From positions 1 to 12,143 of the forward strand of contig JBMOPB010000015.1 in NCBI GenBank assembly GCA_049325055.1: a DNA stretch of 12,143 nucleotides. The letters are read 5' to 3'. The stretch is from BRHc4a sp049325055 (GTDB lineage: Bacteria; Bacillota; Desulfotomaculia; Desulfotomaculales; Desulfocucumaceae). Positions within the stretch are counted from its first letter, which is position 1; every line of letters starts with the position of its first letter. The notes under the pieces are model-generated. The model saw nothing but the letters and a program-made list of their open reading frames with translations, made no database searches and was not told the DNA's origin. Both the position numbers and the translations under genes were made by a program. Positions 5,519-12,136 of this stretch are shown in pieces.

Positions 5519-5544
5519 TGTCCGGACAATGACATGTCCAGACA
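5519..5544. promoter_or_regulatory. Tandem 10-bp palindromes / hairpin in the sigH leader
   Basis: TGTCCGGACA (5519-5528, perfect palindrome) and TGTCCAGACA (5535-5544, one change) are separated by six bases. As RNA on the minus strand they pair with each other in a ten-base stem (one G-U) closed by the loop TGTCAT. As DNA they look like two near-identical dyad sites 16 bp apart. The element lies about 60-80 bases into the sigH transcript. No T-run follows, so it is not a normal terminator. It may be an operator or an RNA element. Confidence 0.55.
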
Positions 5545-5607
5545 GTTCGTATCTTTATAACGGGGCAAGGCTAATTTCTAGCTTTCTTTCACAGAGTAGC
5601 CAAGCCT

Positions 5608-5636
5608 ATTATAACGTACGTCAAAAACACAGTCAA
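5608..5636 (-). promoter_or_regulatory. Strong sigma-A promoter of sigH
   Basis: The minus strand reads TTGACT (5631-5636; 5/6), a 17-base spacer and a perfect TATAAT (5608-5613). The -35 begins 25 bases after the yacP stop. Transcription near 5601 gives a leader of about 198 bases before the sigH start, long enough for regulation by RNA structure or a repressor. Confidence 0.85.
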
Positions 5637-5660
5637 GACATATCACAGTAAAGGTGAAAG

Positions 5661-6185
5661 CTATCTTTTCTTTCTCCTCCAGACCTCCAGGGTTTTCCTA
5701 ACTTCGTCAACCAACCGGTTTTCGAGGTAAGAGTCCGAAGGAGGCGTGGATGTATAATGGTTTTCGCTTTCCTGTTTCAACCTCTTGACTCTGTCCCACA
5801 GCTCCCTTGGAGTAAGCCTGTACGCCCCAAGGCCGAAAATCATGCTCTGCTCCGCCCAGTCCGAGGTGGCCACATGCACCCTGCCCTTGTCTGATATCTC
5901 CTTTACCAACCTTTCTATGACAGAGTCCGCGGTTTCCTTCTCCTGGGTGTATATAACTTCAACGTTTTTATCAATATATTCCGCATGTTCCAAATTATTC
6001 TTGACAAGATGGGCGTCAAAAACCACCACCACCGACTCCCCGCTTAAATATGCATAATTGACAAGTATATCCAGCAGTTTTGTCCTGGCATGATCCAGGC
6101 CGGTCTTTCTCAGCTTTTCCAACTCCGGCCATGAGAAAATGATGTTGTAACCGTCGACGATAAGGTAATCCTTTTTTTCCTTCAT
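5661..6185 (-). CDS. yacP: YacP/Rae1-type NYN (PIN-like) endoribonuclease
   Basis: The family includes Bacillus subtilis Rae1, a ribosome-associated endonuclease that cuts mRNA in the A site. The 174-residue length is normal. Acidic metal-binding residues typical of the NYN fold are visible: Asp11 in LIVDGYNIIFSW, Asp57 in VVVFDAH, Asp87 in ETADSVIERL and Asp109 in VATSDWAEQ. The C-terminus is basic (EVWRRKKR), suiting RNA binding. The ATG at 6185 has AAGGGG about 11 bases upstream, a rather long spacing. The ATG overlaps, as ATGA, the stop of a possible 29-codon ORF (6182-6271). It is downstream of rlmB and upstream of sigH, as in other Firmicutes. Confidence 0.93.
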   Translation of the reverse strand: MKEKKDYLIVDGYNIIFSWPELEKLRKTGLDHARTKLLDILVNYAYLSGESVVVVFDAHLVKNNLEHAEYIDKNVEVIYTQEKETADSVIERLVKEISDKGRVHVATSDWAEQSMIFGLGAYRLTPRELWDRVKRLKQESENHYTSTPPSDSYLENRLVDEVRKTLEVWRRKKR

Positions 6186-6271
6186 GGACGGCCAATCCCC
6201 TTCTCTGCGGGCTGCGAAAAGCTTCGTCCGACTTTGCCGGCACCGTCAGTGCGATGATCACGTATGTTCAT
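6182..6271 (-). CDS. Possible small ORF translationally coupled to yacP (29 aa)
   Basis: ATG at 6271 is preceded by AAGAGGAG five bases upstream and opens 29 codons (MNIRDHRTDGAGKVGRSF then SQPAEKGIGRP). Its TGA overlaps the yacP ATG as ATGA. The good ribosome binding site and the four-base overlap are what a coupled leader ORF would show. The peptide is polar, has no hydrophobic or Cys-rich signature, and resembles nothing I recognise. The surrounding spacer carries repeats, so a chance ORF is at least as likely. Confidence 0.25.
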   Translation of the reverse strand: MNIRDHRTDGAGKVGRSFSQPAEKGIGRP

Positions 6272-6320
6272 ATACGCTCCTCTTGTCCCTGCCGGTTGCC
6301 TTCGCGTCATACCAGCTTTT

Positions 6321-6406
6321 GACAGCCCTACTGGGGTCCTGATATTAATCGAACCTCGAACATCGAATTCCGAACCTCTTGAAGGCAGTCCTACCGGGGT
6401 CGTCAT
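6321..6406. repeat. Imperfect direct repeats in the rlmB-yacP spacer
   Basis: Two 23-base units (6321-6343 and 6384-6406) share 18 positions around the core CCTAC(T/C)GGGGTC. Between them is a short-period run with CGAACCTC, CGAACAT, CGAATTC and CGAACCTC (6350-6378). The whole 234-base spacer (6186-6419) has no convincing gene apart from the weak ORF above. It looks like accumulated noncoding repeat, unlike the tight spacing elsewhere in this gene string. Confidence 0.6.
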
Positions 6407-6419
6407 TCTGGAGGCGATC

Positions 6420-7175
6420 TCACTTCCCCAAAGTCCTCTGGCGGACCACTTCGTACGTAAGCAGGGCGGCGGCCACCGAGGCATTTAAGGAACCTATCCT
6501 GCCCGCCATCGGAAGCCTTACCGTAAAGTCACAATTCTCCTTTACCAGCCTGCCAAGCCCCTTGTCCTCCCCGCCGATAACCAGGGCCAGGGGGCCGTCC
6601 AGCCTTGCGTTCCAGTACAAATCCCGTGAGCCGGCATCGGCCCCCACCACCCAAAGCCCTTTTTCCTTAAGCATCTCTATAGCCTGCACCATATTGGCAA
6701 CTCTGGCCACCGGAACATATTCCACGGCGCCTGCTGAAGCCCTGGCCACCACAGGCGTAAGCGATACCGAACGCCTCTTGGGGATTACCACCCCGTCCAC
6801 GCCGGCCGCTTCAGCCGTGCGAAGTATAGCCCCCAGATTATGAGGGTCATTTATCTCGTCCAGCAATAAAATAAAGGGGGACTCTCCCGCTCCATCGAGA
6901 ATATCCTCCAGGTCGGCATATTCCCTGGCTGCGATATATGCCATGATACCCTGGTGTTTAACATTCCCGGAAAGAAAGTCAAGCCTGGCGCGGTCAACGG
7001 CCTGCACCGGCACTCCCTTTTCCCTGGCAAGATTTATTATCTCTCCCAACGATGCGGACTTCTCACCCTGCGAGAACAACACTTTGTCTACGGGGCGGCC
7101 GGACCTGAGGGCTTCCCTGACCGGGTTCCGGCCAGCCAGTATATTGTCTGGTCTGTCCTTTTCAAAACTTTTCAT
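6420..7175 (-). CDS. rlmB: 23S rRNA (guanosine-2'-O)-methyltransferase, TrmH/SpoU family
   Basis: RlmB-type SPOUT enzymes transfer a methyl group from S-adenosylmethionine to ribose 2'-O of a guanosine in 23S rRNA. The 251 residues show an N-terminal substrate-binding domain (about 10-85, opening ILAGRNPVREALRSG). The three SPOUT motifs follow: DPHNLGAILRTAEAAG (110-125, Asn113 and Arg119), LVIGGEDKGLGRL (198-210) and LPMAGRIGSLNASVAAALL (221-239, Ser229 and Asn231). These form the trefoil-knot cofactor site. I start at ATG 7175, with GGGCGGTG just upstream. A TTG at 7190 would add five residues. Substrate could instead be another 2'-O site of the family, for example a tRNA. It follows mrnC across a spacer filled by the hairpin repeat (7195-7266). 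Confidence 0.93.
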   Translation of the reverse strand: MKSFEKDRPDNILAGRNPVREALRSGRPVDKVLFSQGEKSASLGEIINLAREKGVPVQAVDRARLDFLSGNVKHQGIMAYIAAREYADLEDILDGAGESPFILLLDEINDPHNLGAILRTAEAAGVDGVVIPKRRSVSLTPVVARASAGAVEYVPVARVANMVQAIEMLKEKGLWVVGADAGSRDLYWNARLDGPLALVIGGEDKGLGRLVKENCDFTVRLPMAGRIGSLNASVAAALLTYEVVRQRTLGK

Positions 7176-7194
7176 TTCAGCACCGCCCAATTTA

Positions 7195-7266
7195 GAGGTG
7201 GGAGGTGAGAGGTTGGAGGCTGTCTTCTAACTTCTCACATCTCAATTCTCATTTGACTTCTCACTT
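7195..7266. repeat. Hairpin-forming intergenic repeat, copy 2 (between mrnC and rlmB)
   Basis: This shares exact 22-base (7198-7219) and 16-base (7229-7244) blocks with copy 1 at 4453-4553, but with only nine bases between the arms. The left arm pairs with the right arm mainly through Watson-Crick pairs plus several G/T positions, giving a compact hairpin. A further C/T-rich unit (7245-7266) repeats the TTCTCA theme and overlaps the end of mrnC. It fills the whole mrnC-rlmB gap, so it will be present in the operon mRNA. Confidence 0.8.
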
Positions 7267-7683
7267 CTCTTTTTCCACCAGCTCAAAAACTTTTTCCATT
7301 ATTTCAGCCAGCCTTTCCGTGTGCCCCCTGAGAAACAAGTATCCCACCAGGCATTCCAGGCCGGTGCTGCTGCGGTAGGACATAACGCTGGAACCCCTTG
7401 GAGCGTGTCCTCCCTTTGCATTGCGGCCACGCCGCGCTACCCCGGCCTCCTCGATGGTCAGAAGGCTTTCAATGGACCTTAGCACCTCGGCCTGGGTATT
7501 GGCACAAACGTACTTTACGGCCTCGCTGTGGATTTTGTCGGAGCGGGCAACCCCCCTGGCGATTACGTGGGTGCGGACGCTGAGTTCATAAACAGCATCC
7601 CCGACATAGGCCAGCACCTGCGGGGATAAGAGGTGAGGATTTTCTATCTTTTCAACTGAAAAAAGCTTTTTACATTGGGTCAT
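7261..7683 (-). CDS. mrnC: Mini-ribonuclease III (23S rRNA maturation)
   Basis: Mini-III is the RNase III catalytic domain without a double-stranded-RNA binding domain. It trims the ends of 23S rRNA precursor. The 140 residues match the family's usual size. Catalytic Asp29 lies in LLSPQVLAYVGDAVYELSVR, the RRGRNAK segment is at 84-90, and the second acidic residue Glu110 is in SSTGLECLVGYLFL. ATG at 7683 begins three bases after the cysS stop, with CAGGTG upstream, indicating tight coupling. The last codons (VEKEK, stop) run into the C/T-rich end of the hairpin repeat at 7195-7266, so the extreme C-terminus may be supplied by the repeat. Confidence 0.94.
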   Translation of the reverse strand: MTQCKKLFSVEKIENPHLLSPQVLAYVGDAVYELSVRTHVIARGVARSDKIHSEAVKYVCANTQAEVLRSIESLLTIEEAGVARRGRNAKGGHAPRGSSVMSYRSSTGLECLVGYLFLRGHTERLAEIMEKVFELVEKEK

Positions 7684-7686
7684 TTA

Positions 7687-9141
7687 TCACACCTGTTTTT
7701 TCCAACGGACACCGCTGGGAGTATCCTCAAGTATTATGCCCAACTCTTTCAGGCCGTTCCTGATTCCGTCCGCAGTGGCCCAGTCTTTTTTGGCCCGGGC
7801 CTCCTGGCGTATTTTTATTATAAGTTCCAGCAGATCGCTTACCAGCTTGCCTTCTCCCTTATCCTGCCGGTCCAGTATTATTCTTCCCGTCCCGTCGGTC
7901 TTGAAAAGCCCCAGAACGGAATTAAAATCTTCCAGCAGCGACCTGGCCCGGGACAATATCTGACCACCGGGACCTTCTCCCTGCCCCGGCTTGTGCAGGT
8001 ATGAATTAATGTCCCCCACTGCGTCAAAAACGATTCCTATAGCCAGTGCGGTGTTAAGGTCATCATCCAAAGCGCTTTCAAACTCCTGGCGCCGCTTGTC
8101 AAGAACACCGGCCAGCCGGGAGTCCTCTTCGTTCATGGTTTCCCTTGCAGGTCCCCCGGCGGCTTCCTCTATGAGCCTTAAGCAGTTTTTAATCCTTTCC
8201 AGTCCCCTGCCCGCTGCAGCCAACTTCTCGTCATCGAAGTCCAGAGGGCTGCGGTAGTGGGTTGAAAGCAGAAAAAACCTGACGGTCTCGGGAGGGAATT
8301 TGTCCAGTATCTCCCTTACCAGAAAGAAATTGCCCAGGGATTTGGACATCTTTTCCTGGTTTACGGTGATAAAGCCGTTATGCATCCAGTAGCGGGCGAA
8401 GGTTTTACCGGTGGCCGCCTCGGACTGGGCTATCTCATTTTCGTGGTGGGGGAATATCAAATCGTAACCCCCGCCGTGGATGTCAAAATTGTCTCCCAGG
8501 TATTTCCTGGACATGGCAGAGCATTCAATATGCCATCCCGGACGGCCGGGCCCCCACGGACTGTCCCAGGCCGGCTCGCCTTCCTTGGCGGCCTTCCAGA
8601 GGGCGAAGTCCATGGGGTGGCGCTTTCTGGCATCCACCTCCACCCTTGCCCCCGCCTGCATATCCTCTAAAGACCTTCCGGACAGTTTTCCGTATTCCGG
8701 GAAAGAGGATATGTCATAATAAACGTCTCCATCCACCACATATGCGTGGCCCCGTTCCAAAAGCCTGCCTATCATTTCCACTATCTCGGACAGGTGTTCC
8801 GACACCTTGGGGTGAACGTCGGCCCTCATCACGTTAAGCGCGTCGGCATCCTGGTAATACTCGTCCACATATTTCCTGGCCAGCAGAACGGGGTCTTCAC
8901 CCTCCTCCCTGGCCCGGTTTATTATCTTATCATCTATATCGGTAAAATTCTGCACATACCGGACCTTATAGCCCTTGTAGCGGAAGTACCTCCTGGCGGT
9001 GTCAAAAATCACCAGAGGGCGGGCGTTCCCCAGGTGGATGAAATTATAGGTGGTGGGCCCGCACACATACATGTATATTTTCCCCGGCTCCCTGGGCACC
9101 AGATCTTCCTTGCGCCGGGTAAGTGTATTATATATCTGCAT
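7687..9141 (-). CDS. cysS: Cysteinyl-tRNA synthetase
   Basis: This class I synthetase charges tRNA-Cys in the cytoplasm. The 484 residues are near the family length. Visible landmarks are the HIGH signature HLGN (36-39) in PTTYNFIHLGNARP and the KMSKS signature KMSKSLGNF (264-272). The four zinc ligands are Cys27 (VCGPT), Cys207 (WHIECSAMS), His232 and Glu236 (HHENEIAQSE). The DALR-type tRNA-binding helices occupy the C-terminal third. I start at ATG 9141. A GTG at 9165 would overlap the AAGGAGG ribosome binding site itself, so it is unlikely. The ATG lies 14 bases inside cysE, which ends at 9128, so the two are translationally coupled. mrnC follows after three bases. Confidence 0.97.
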   Translation of the reverse strand: MQIYNTLTRRKEDLVPREPGKIYMYVCGPTTYNFIHLGNARPLVIFDTARRYFRYKGYKVRYVQNFTDIDDKIINRAREEGEDPVLLARKYVDEYYQDADALNVMRADVHPKVSEHLSEIVEMIGRLLERGHAYVVDGDVYYDISSFPEYGKLSGRSLEDMQAGARVEVDARKRHPMDFALWKAAKEGEPAWDSPWGPGRPGWHIECSAMSRKYLGDNFDIHGGGYDLIFPHHENEIAQSEAATGKTFARYWMHNGFITVNQEKMSKSLGNFFLVREILDKFPPETVRFFLLSTHYRSPLDFDDEKLAAAGRGLERIKNCLRLIEEAAGGPARETMNEEDSRLAGVLDKRRQEFESALDDDLNTALAIGIVFDAVGDINSYLHKPGQGEGPGGQILSRARSLLEDFNSVLGLFKTDGTGRIILDRQDKGEGKLVSDLLELIIKIRQEARAKKDWATADGIRNGLKELGIILEDTPSGVRWKKQV

Positions 9142-9859
9142 TTTCTTTGCCAAAACCTCCTTCACACGCTTTTAAATCCGGTTCCGCCGGTTTTACCTTT
9201 TGCTGAAGCTCAAGCTCCCTGACACGTTTTTCCAGCCGCTCTATATTTAAAAGCATGCAGTTAATCATTTCGGATACCGGGTCGGGAAGCTGGTCGTGTC
9301 TTAAGTCGATGGAGGCTTCCTCCTCGGCGGATTCAACCTTCACACCGTCCCTTACCACCACTCTTCCTGGGACACCCACCACAGTGCTGTTGGGAGGCAC
9401 CGATTTCAACACAACCGATCCGGCTCCTATTTTTGAATTATCTCCAACTGTGAAAGAACCCAGTATTTTTGCCCCCGTGCTTATCACCACGTTATTTCCT
9501 ATGGTGGGGTGCCTTTTACCTTTTTCCTTGCCCGTTCCTCCAAGGGTAACGCCCTGGTAAATGGTAACATTGTTTCCAATTTCGGTGGTCTCCCCAATAA
9601 CCACACCGGCGCCGTGGTCTATAAAAAAGCCTTCACCTATTCTGGCCCCGGGGTGAATTTCAATATTGGTGAAAAACCTGGAGATCTGCGAAATAATCCT
9701 GGCCACGAGGAACATCTTGTTTCGATAAAAAAAATGGGCGAAGCGGTGCATGATTATAGCATGAAACCCCGGGTAACACAAAAGGACTTCCAGAACGCTT
9801 TTGGCAGCGGGGTCCCTTTCCAGCACCACACGTATATCTTTTTTAAGCCTGCCAAACAT
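9128..9859 (-). CDS. cysE: Serine O-acetyltransferase
   Basis: CysE transfers acetyl from acetyl-CoA to serine, the first step of cysteine synthesis, and is usually feedback-inhibited by cysteine. An N-terminal helical region (1-60) leads into a left-handed beta-helix of hexapeptide repeats (about 64-165). Landmarks are NIEIHPGARIGEGFFIDHGA with Glu67 and catalytic His82, TLGGTGKEKGKRHPTIG (105-121) and the VVGVPGRVVVRDG cap (160-172). The C-terminal tail (about 175-243) is longer than needed for catalysis. It is charged and probably coiled-coil at 200-220. ATG at 9859 has GGGGGT upstream. It overlaps cysS by 14 bases, coupling cysteine supply to charging. A 226-base structured spacer separates it from gltX. 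Confidence 0.96.
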   Translation of the reverse strand: MFGRLKKDIRVVLERDPAAKSVLEVLLCYPGFHAIIMHRFAHFFYRNKMFLVARIISQISRFFTNIEIHPGARIGEGFFIDHGAGVVIGETTEIGNNVTIYQGVTLGGTGKEKGKRHPTIGNNVVISTGAKILGSFTVGDNSKIGAGSVVLKSVPPNSTVVGVPGRVVVRDGVKVESAEEEASIDLRHDQLPDPVSEMINCMLLNIERLEKRVRELELQQKVKPAEPDLKACEGGFGKENADI

Positions 9860-9964
9860 AACACTACCCCCAGCTTTCGAGGTTCATTTCTTCTTGCGCC
9901 GCAACTAATTAAACATTTTCGTCCCAAAAGGAACCTGTGTCTATTTTTTTTGTCCCGCTGAAAC

Positions 9965-10024
9965 CTCACCCTATCTTCCGGGGTCATCTTTCCGGTAGCA
10001 TACTGGAATATCAGCCGGGGTGAG
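9965..10024 (-). promoter_or_regulatory. Structured leader candidate upstream of cysE
   Basis: Perfect seven-base arms CTCACCC and GGGTGAG (9965-9971, 10018-10024) enclose an inner hairpin (9990-10008) with stems TTCC/GGAA and GTA/TAC separated by a single mismatch. CCCCGG occurs twice inside. It lies about 105-165 bases before cysE. I see no T-box core, no SAM-riboswitch core and no terminator T-run linked to it, so no known riboswitch class can be named. A TATAAT at 10038-10043 on the minus strand lacks a good -35. The rest of this 226-base spacer holds no gene I accept. Confidence 0.35.
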
Positions 10025-10085
10025 CAATGAGATTGTTATTATAATCAGCCACCATGTTAAAAGCCACCCCCATAGGGCAAACAGG

Positions 10086-11537
10086 TTATAGAATTCCCTT
10101 TTCCAGGCGCTTTATGGTCTTTTCCGCCCCCAGCACGGAAATCACCTGGTGCAGTTCCGGTCCATGAGCACTCCCGGTAATGGCAACCCTAAGGGGCATA
10201 AATACTTTCTTGCCGGGGAGACCCAGTTCCTTGCCCAGCCCTTTCAGCATGGACTTTACCGAATCGTCATCGACAACCTGTGCCGCCTCCAGCTTCTCCT
10301 TAAGCAAATTAAGGACCGCGGGAACATGATCCTGGGCCAGTATATCCCTGGCCTCATCGTCCGCCGGTTCTACGGTATCGGCGAAGAACATTTCCACATA
10401 ACCGGTTATCTCTGACATATTGGCAAGGTAATTCCTTACTGTGGCCACCAGTGACTGCAGCCAGCGGTACTGCTCCTGGCTAATTTCCTTTTTGATATAA
10501 CCTTCGCGTTCAAGGTATGGAATAGCTATTTGGGTTATCCTGTCCAGGGGAGCGTGCCGTATATAGTGCCCGTTCAACCAGTTCAGCTTGTCGAGATCAA
10601 ATACGGCCGGGTTTTTTGCCACCCTGTCCAGTGAAAACTGTACCCGGATTTGTTCCAGGGTAAGTATTTCCTCTTCTCCTTCCGGCGACCAGCCCAGGAG
10701 GGCCAGAAAATTGACCAGGGCCTCGGGGAGGTAGCCCAACTCCATGTACTGCTCTATGGATGTCGCCCCATGCCGCTTGCTCATCTTACTGCGGTCCTTC
10801 CCAAGTATCAGGGACACGTGGGCGAATTCAGGAAGAGGCCAGTTGAAAGCCTGGTACAGCAACACCTGCCTGGGTGTGTTGGAAAGGTGCTCCTCGGCCC
10901 TTATGACGTGGGTTATTTTCATAGACCGGTCATCCACCACCACGGCAAAGTTATAGGTGGGGATGCCGTCCGACTTGACAATGATGAAATCCCCTATCCC
11001 GGATCCCTCAAAGCTGACCTCGCCCCTGACAAGGTCGTTTATAATTATGGTTTTGTCCCCGGGGACCTTAAAGCGGATCACCGGCTTACGCCCCTCGGAC
11101 TCAAACCGGGATCTTTCCTCATCACACAGGTTCCTGCACCTGCCCAAGTACCTGGGCAGTTCCCCCTTGGCCATCAGCTTTTCCCGCTCCGCCGCCAGTT
11201 CCTCCTCGGAGCAGTAGCAGTAATAGGCACAGCCGGCCTCCAACAGCTGCCGGGCGTACTGCCTGTACAGGTCAAGCCTTTCGGTCTGTCTGTACGGCGC
11301 GTTGGGGCCGCCCGCCTGCACTCCCTCATCCCAGTCAAGGCCGAGCCAGCGCAGGGAGGACAAAATGTTTTCTTCGGACTCCCGGGAACTCCTTTCCAGG
11401 TCGGTGTCCTCTATACGGACTATAAAAGTACCGCCGTGGCGGCGGGCAAAAAGCCAGTTAAACAGGGCCGACCTGGCTCCCCCGATGTGAAGGGGACCGG
11501 TGGGGCTGGGGGCGAATCTTACTCTGACACCAGACAA
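10086..11537 (-). CDS. gltX: Glutamyl-tRNA synthetase
   Basis: This class I synthetase attaches glutamate to tRNA-Glu. In many Firmicutes it also charges tRNA-Gln for later amidation. The 483 residues contain the HIGH region VRFAPSPTGPLHIGGARSAL (5-24) and KMSKR (251-255) in DRSKMSKRHG. The zinc-binding pattern Cys107-x-Cys109, Tyr130 and Cys134 corresponds to the one known in E. coli GluRS. The C-terminal anticodon-binding helical domain covers about 320-483. Whether it is discriminating cannot be decided by eye. The start is TTG at 11537, nine bases after GGGAGG; no ATG is better placed. It has its own promoter (11595-11624) and follows ispF after 119 bases. Confidence 0.97.
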   Translation of the reverse strand: MSGVRVRFAPSPTGPLHIGGARSALFNWLFARRHGGTFIVRIEDTDLERSSRESEENILSSLRWLGLDWDEGVQAGGPNAPYRQTERLDLYRQYARQLLEAGCAYYCYCSEEELAAEREKLMAKGELPRYLGRCRNLCDEERSRFESEGRKPVIRFKVPGDKTIIINDLVRGEVSFEGSGIGDFIIVKSDGIPTYNFAVVVDDRSMKITHVIRAEEHLSNTPRQVLLYQAFNWPLPEFAHVSLILGKDRSKMSKRHGATSIEQYMELGYLPEALVNFLALLGWSPEGEEEILTLEQIRVQFSLDRVAKNPAVFDLDKLNWLNGHYIRHAPLDRITQIAIPYLEREGYIKKEISQEQYRWLQSLVATVRNYLANMSEITGYVEMFFADTVEPADDEARDILAQDHVPAVLNLLKEKLEAAQVVDDDSVKSMLKGLGKELGLPGKKVFMPLRVAITGSAHGPELHQVISVLGAEKTIKRLEKGIL

Positions 11538-11594
11538 AAAATGAAACCTCCCGACAATTAATATGCGTTTTTCTTTGGGTGTTTAACGCCAACA

Positions 11595-11624
11595 ATTATA
11601 TCACCCTGAATATTTTTAAAGCAA
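11595..11624 (-). promoter_or_regulatory. Extended -10 promoter of gltX
   Basis: The minus strand shows a perfect TATAAT (11595-11600) with an upstream TGA (extended -10), an 18-base spacer and a weak -35 TTGCTT (11619-11624). Predicted transcription near 11588 gives a leader of about 50 bases. It probably drives gltX and, by readthrough, the genes down to yacP. No terminator is visible between ispF and this promoter. Confidence 0.75.
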
Positions 11625-11656
11625 CTTTTTTCCCTTGCAACTCTCTCTTAGAACCA

Positions 11657-12136
11657 TTAACCACCGGCTTCCGAAATAAGGGCCACGGCATAAGAAGCGA
11701 TCCCTTCGCCTGTCCCGGTAAAACCCAGACCCTCAGTGGTTGTAGCCTTGATGCTTACAAATGCCGGGGCCATTCCCAATGCGCCGGCCACCATTTCCCT
11801 CATACGGTCGATATACCCGGACAGCCTCGGGGCCTGCGCCACAATGGTGGAGTCCAAGTTATGCGGAACATATCCGGCTTCAGCAAGTTTCTCCCTTACT
11901 TTCTCCAGCAACAGCATACTGGAGATCCCCCTGTACTCCGGATCGTTATCCGGGAAATGCCTGCCTATATCCCCCAGCCCGGCCGCCCCCAGCAGTGCGT
12001 CCATAATGGCATGCACCAGCACATCGGCGTCGGAATGCCCTTTAAGTCCTTTATCATAGGGTATCTCAACCCCGCCGAGTATCAGTTTTCTTCCATGCAC
12101 CAAGCGATGTACATCATAGCCGAAACCAATTCTCAA
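11657..12136 (-). CDS. ispF: 2-C-methyl-D-erythritol 2,4-cyclodiphosphate synthase
   Basis: IspF closes the cyclic diphosphate of the MEP isoprenoid pathway with loss of CMP. The 159 residues match the family. Metal-binding Asp8 and His10 lie in GYDVHRL and His42 in DADVLVHAIMDALLGA. The GDIGRHFPDNDPEY segment (55-68) and the KATTTEGLGFTGTGEGIA block (130-147) are also present. The first codon I can place is TTG at 12136, giving the usual MRIGFGYDVH start. The reading frame stays open for the remaining seven bases to the window edge. No ribosome binding site fits in that space, so the true start could lie outside, or the protein could be fused to IspD. A separate TTG-started gene is the more likely reading. 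Confidence 0.94.
   Translation of the reverse strand: MRIGFGYDVHRLVHGRKLILGGVEIPYDKGLKGHSDADVLVHAIMDALLGAAGLGDIGRHFPDNDPEYRGISSMLLLEKVREKLAEAGYVPHNLDSTIVAQAPRLSGYIDRMREMVAGALGMAPAFVSIKATTTEGLGFTGTGEGIASYAVALISEAGG

Noticed and set aside
9754..9987. Minus-strand ORF of 77 codons covering the gltX-cysE spacer and the cysE start
   Set aside because: It overlaps the start of cysE in another frame, shows no convincing ribosome binding site and resembles no family I know. The spacer is better explained as a structured leader.
9860..10085. T-box riboswitch before cysE-cysS
   Set aside because: I looked for the conserved T-box core (GGTGGNACCGCG-like) on the minus strand and did not find it, nor a following antiterminator/terminator pair.
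10650..11561. Plus-strand ORF of 303 codons opposite gltX
   Set aside because: It is the antisense shadow of an unmistakable glutamyl-tRNA synthetase and has no domain-like features.
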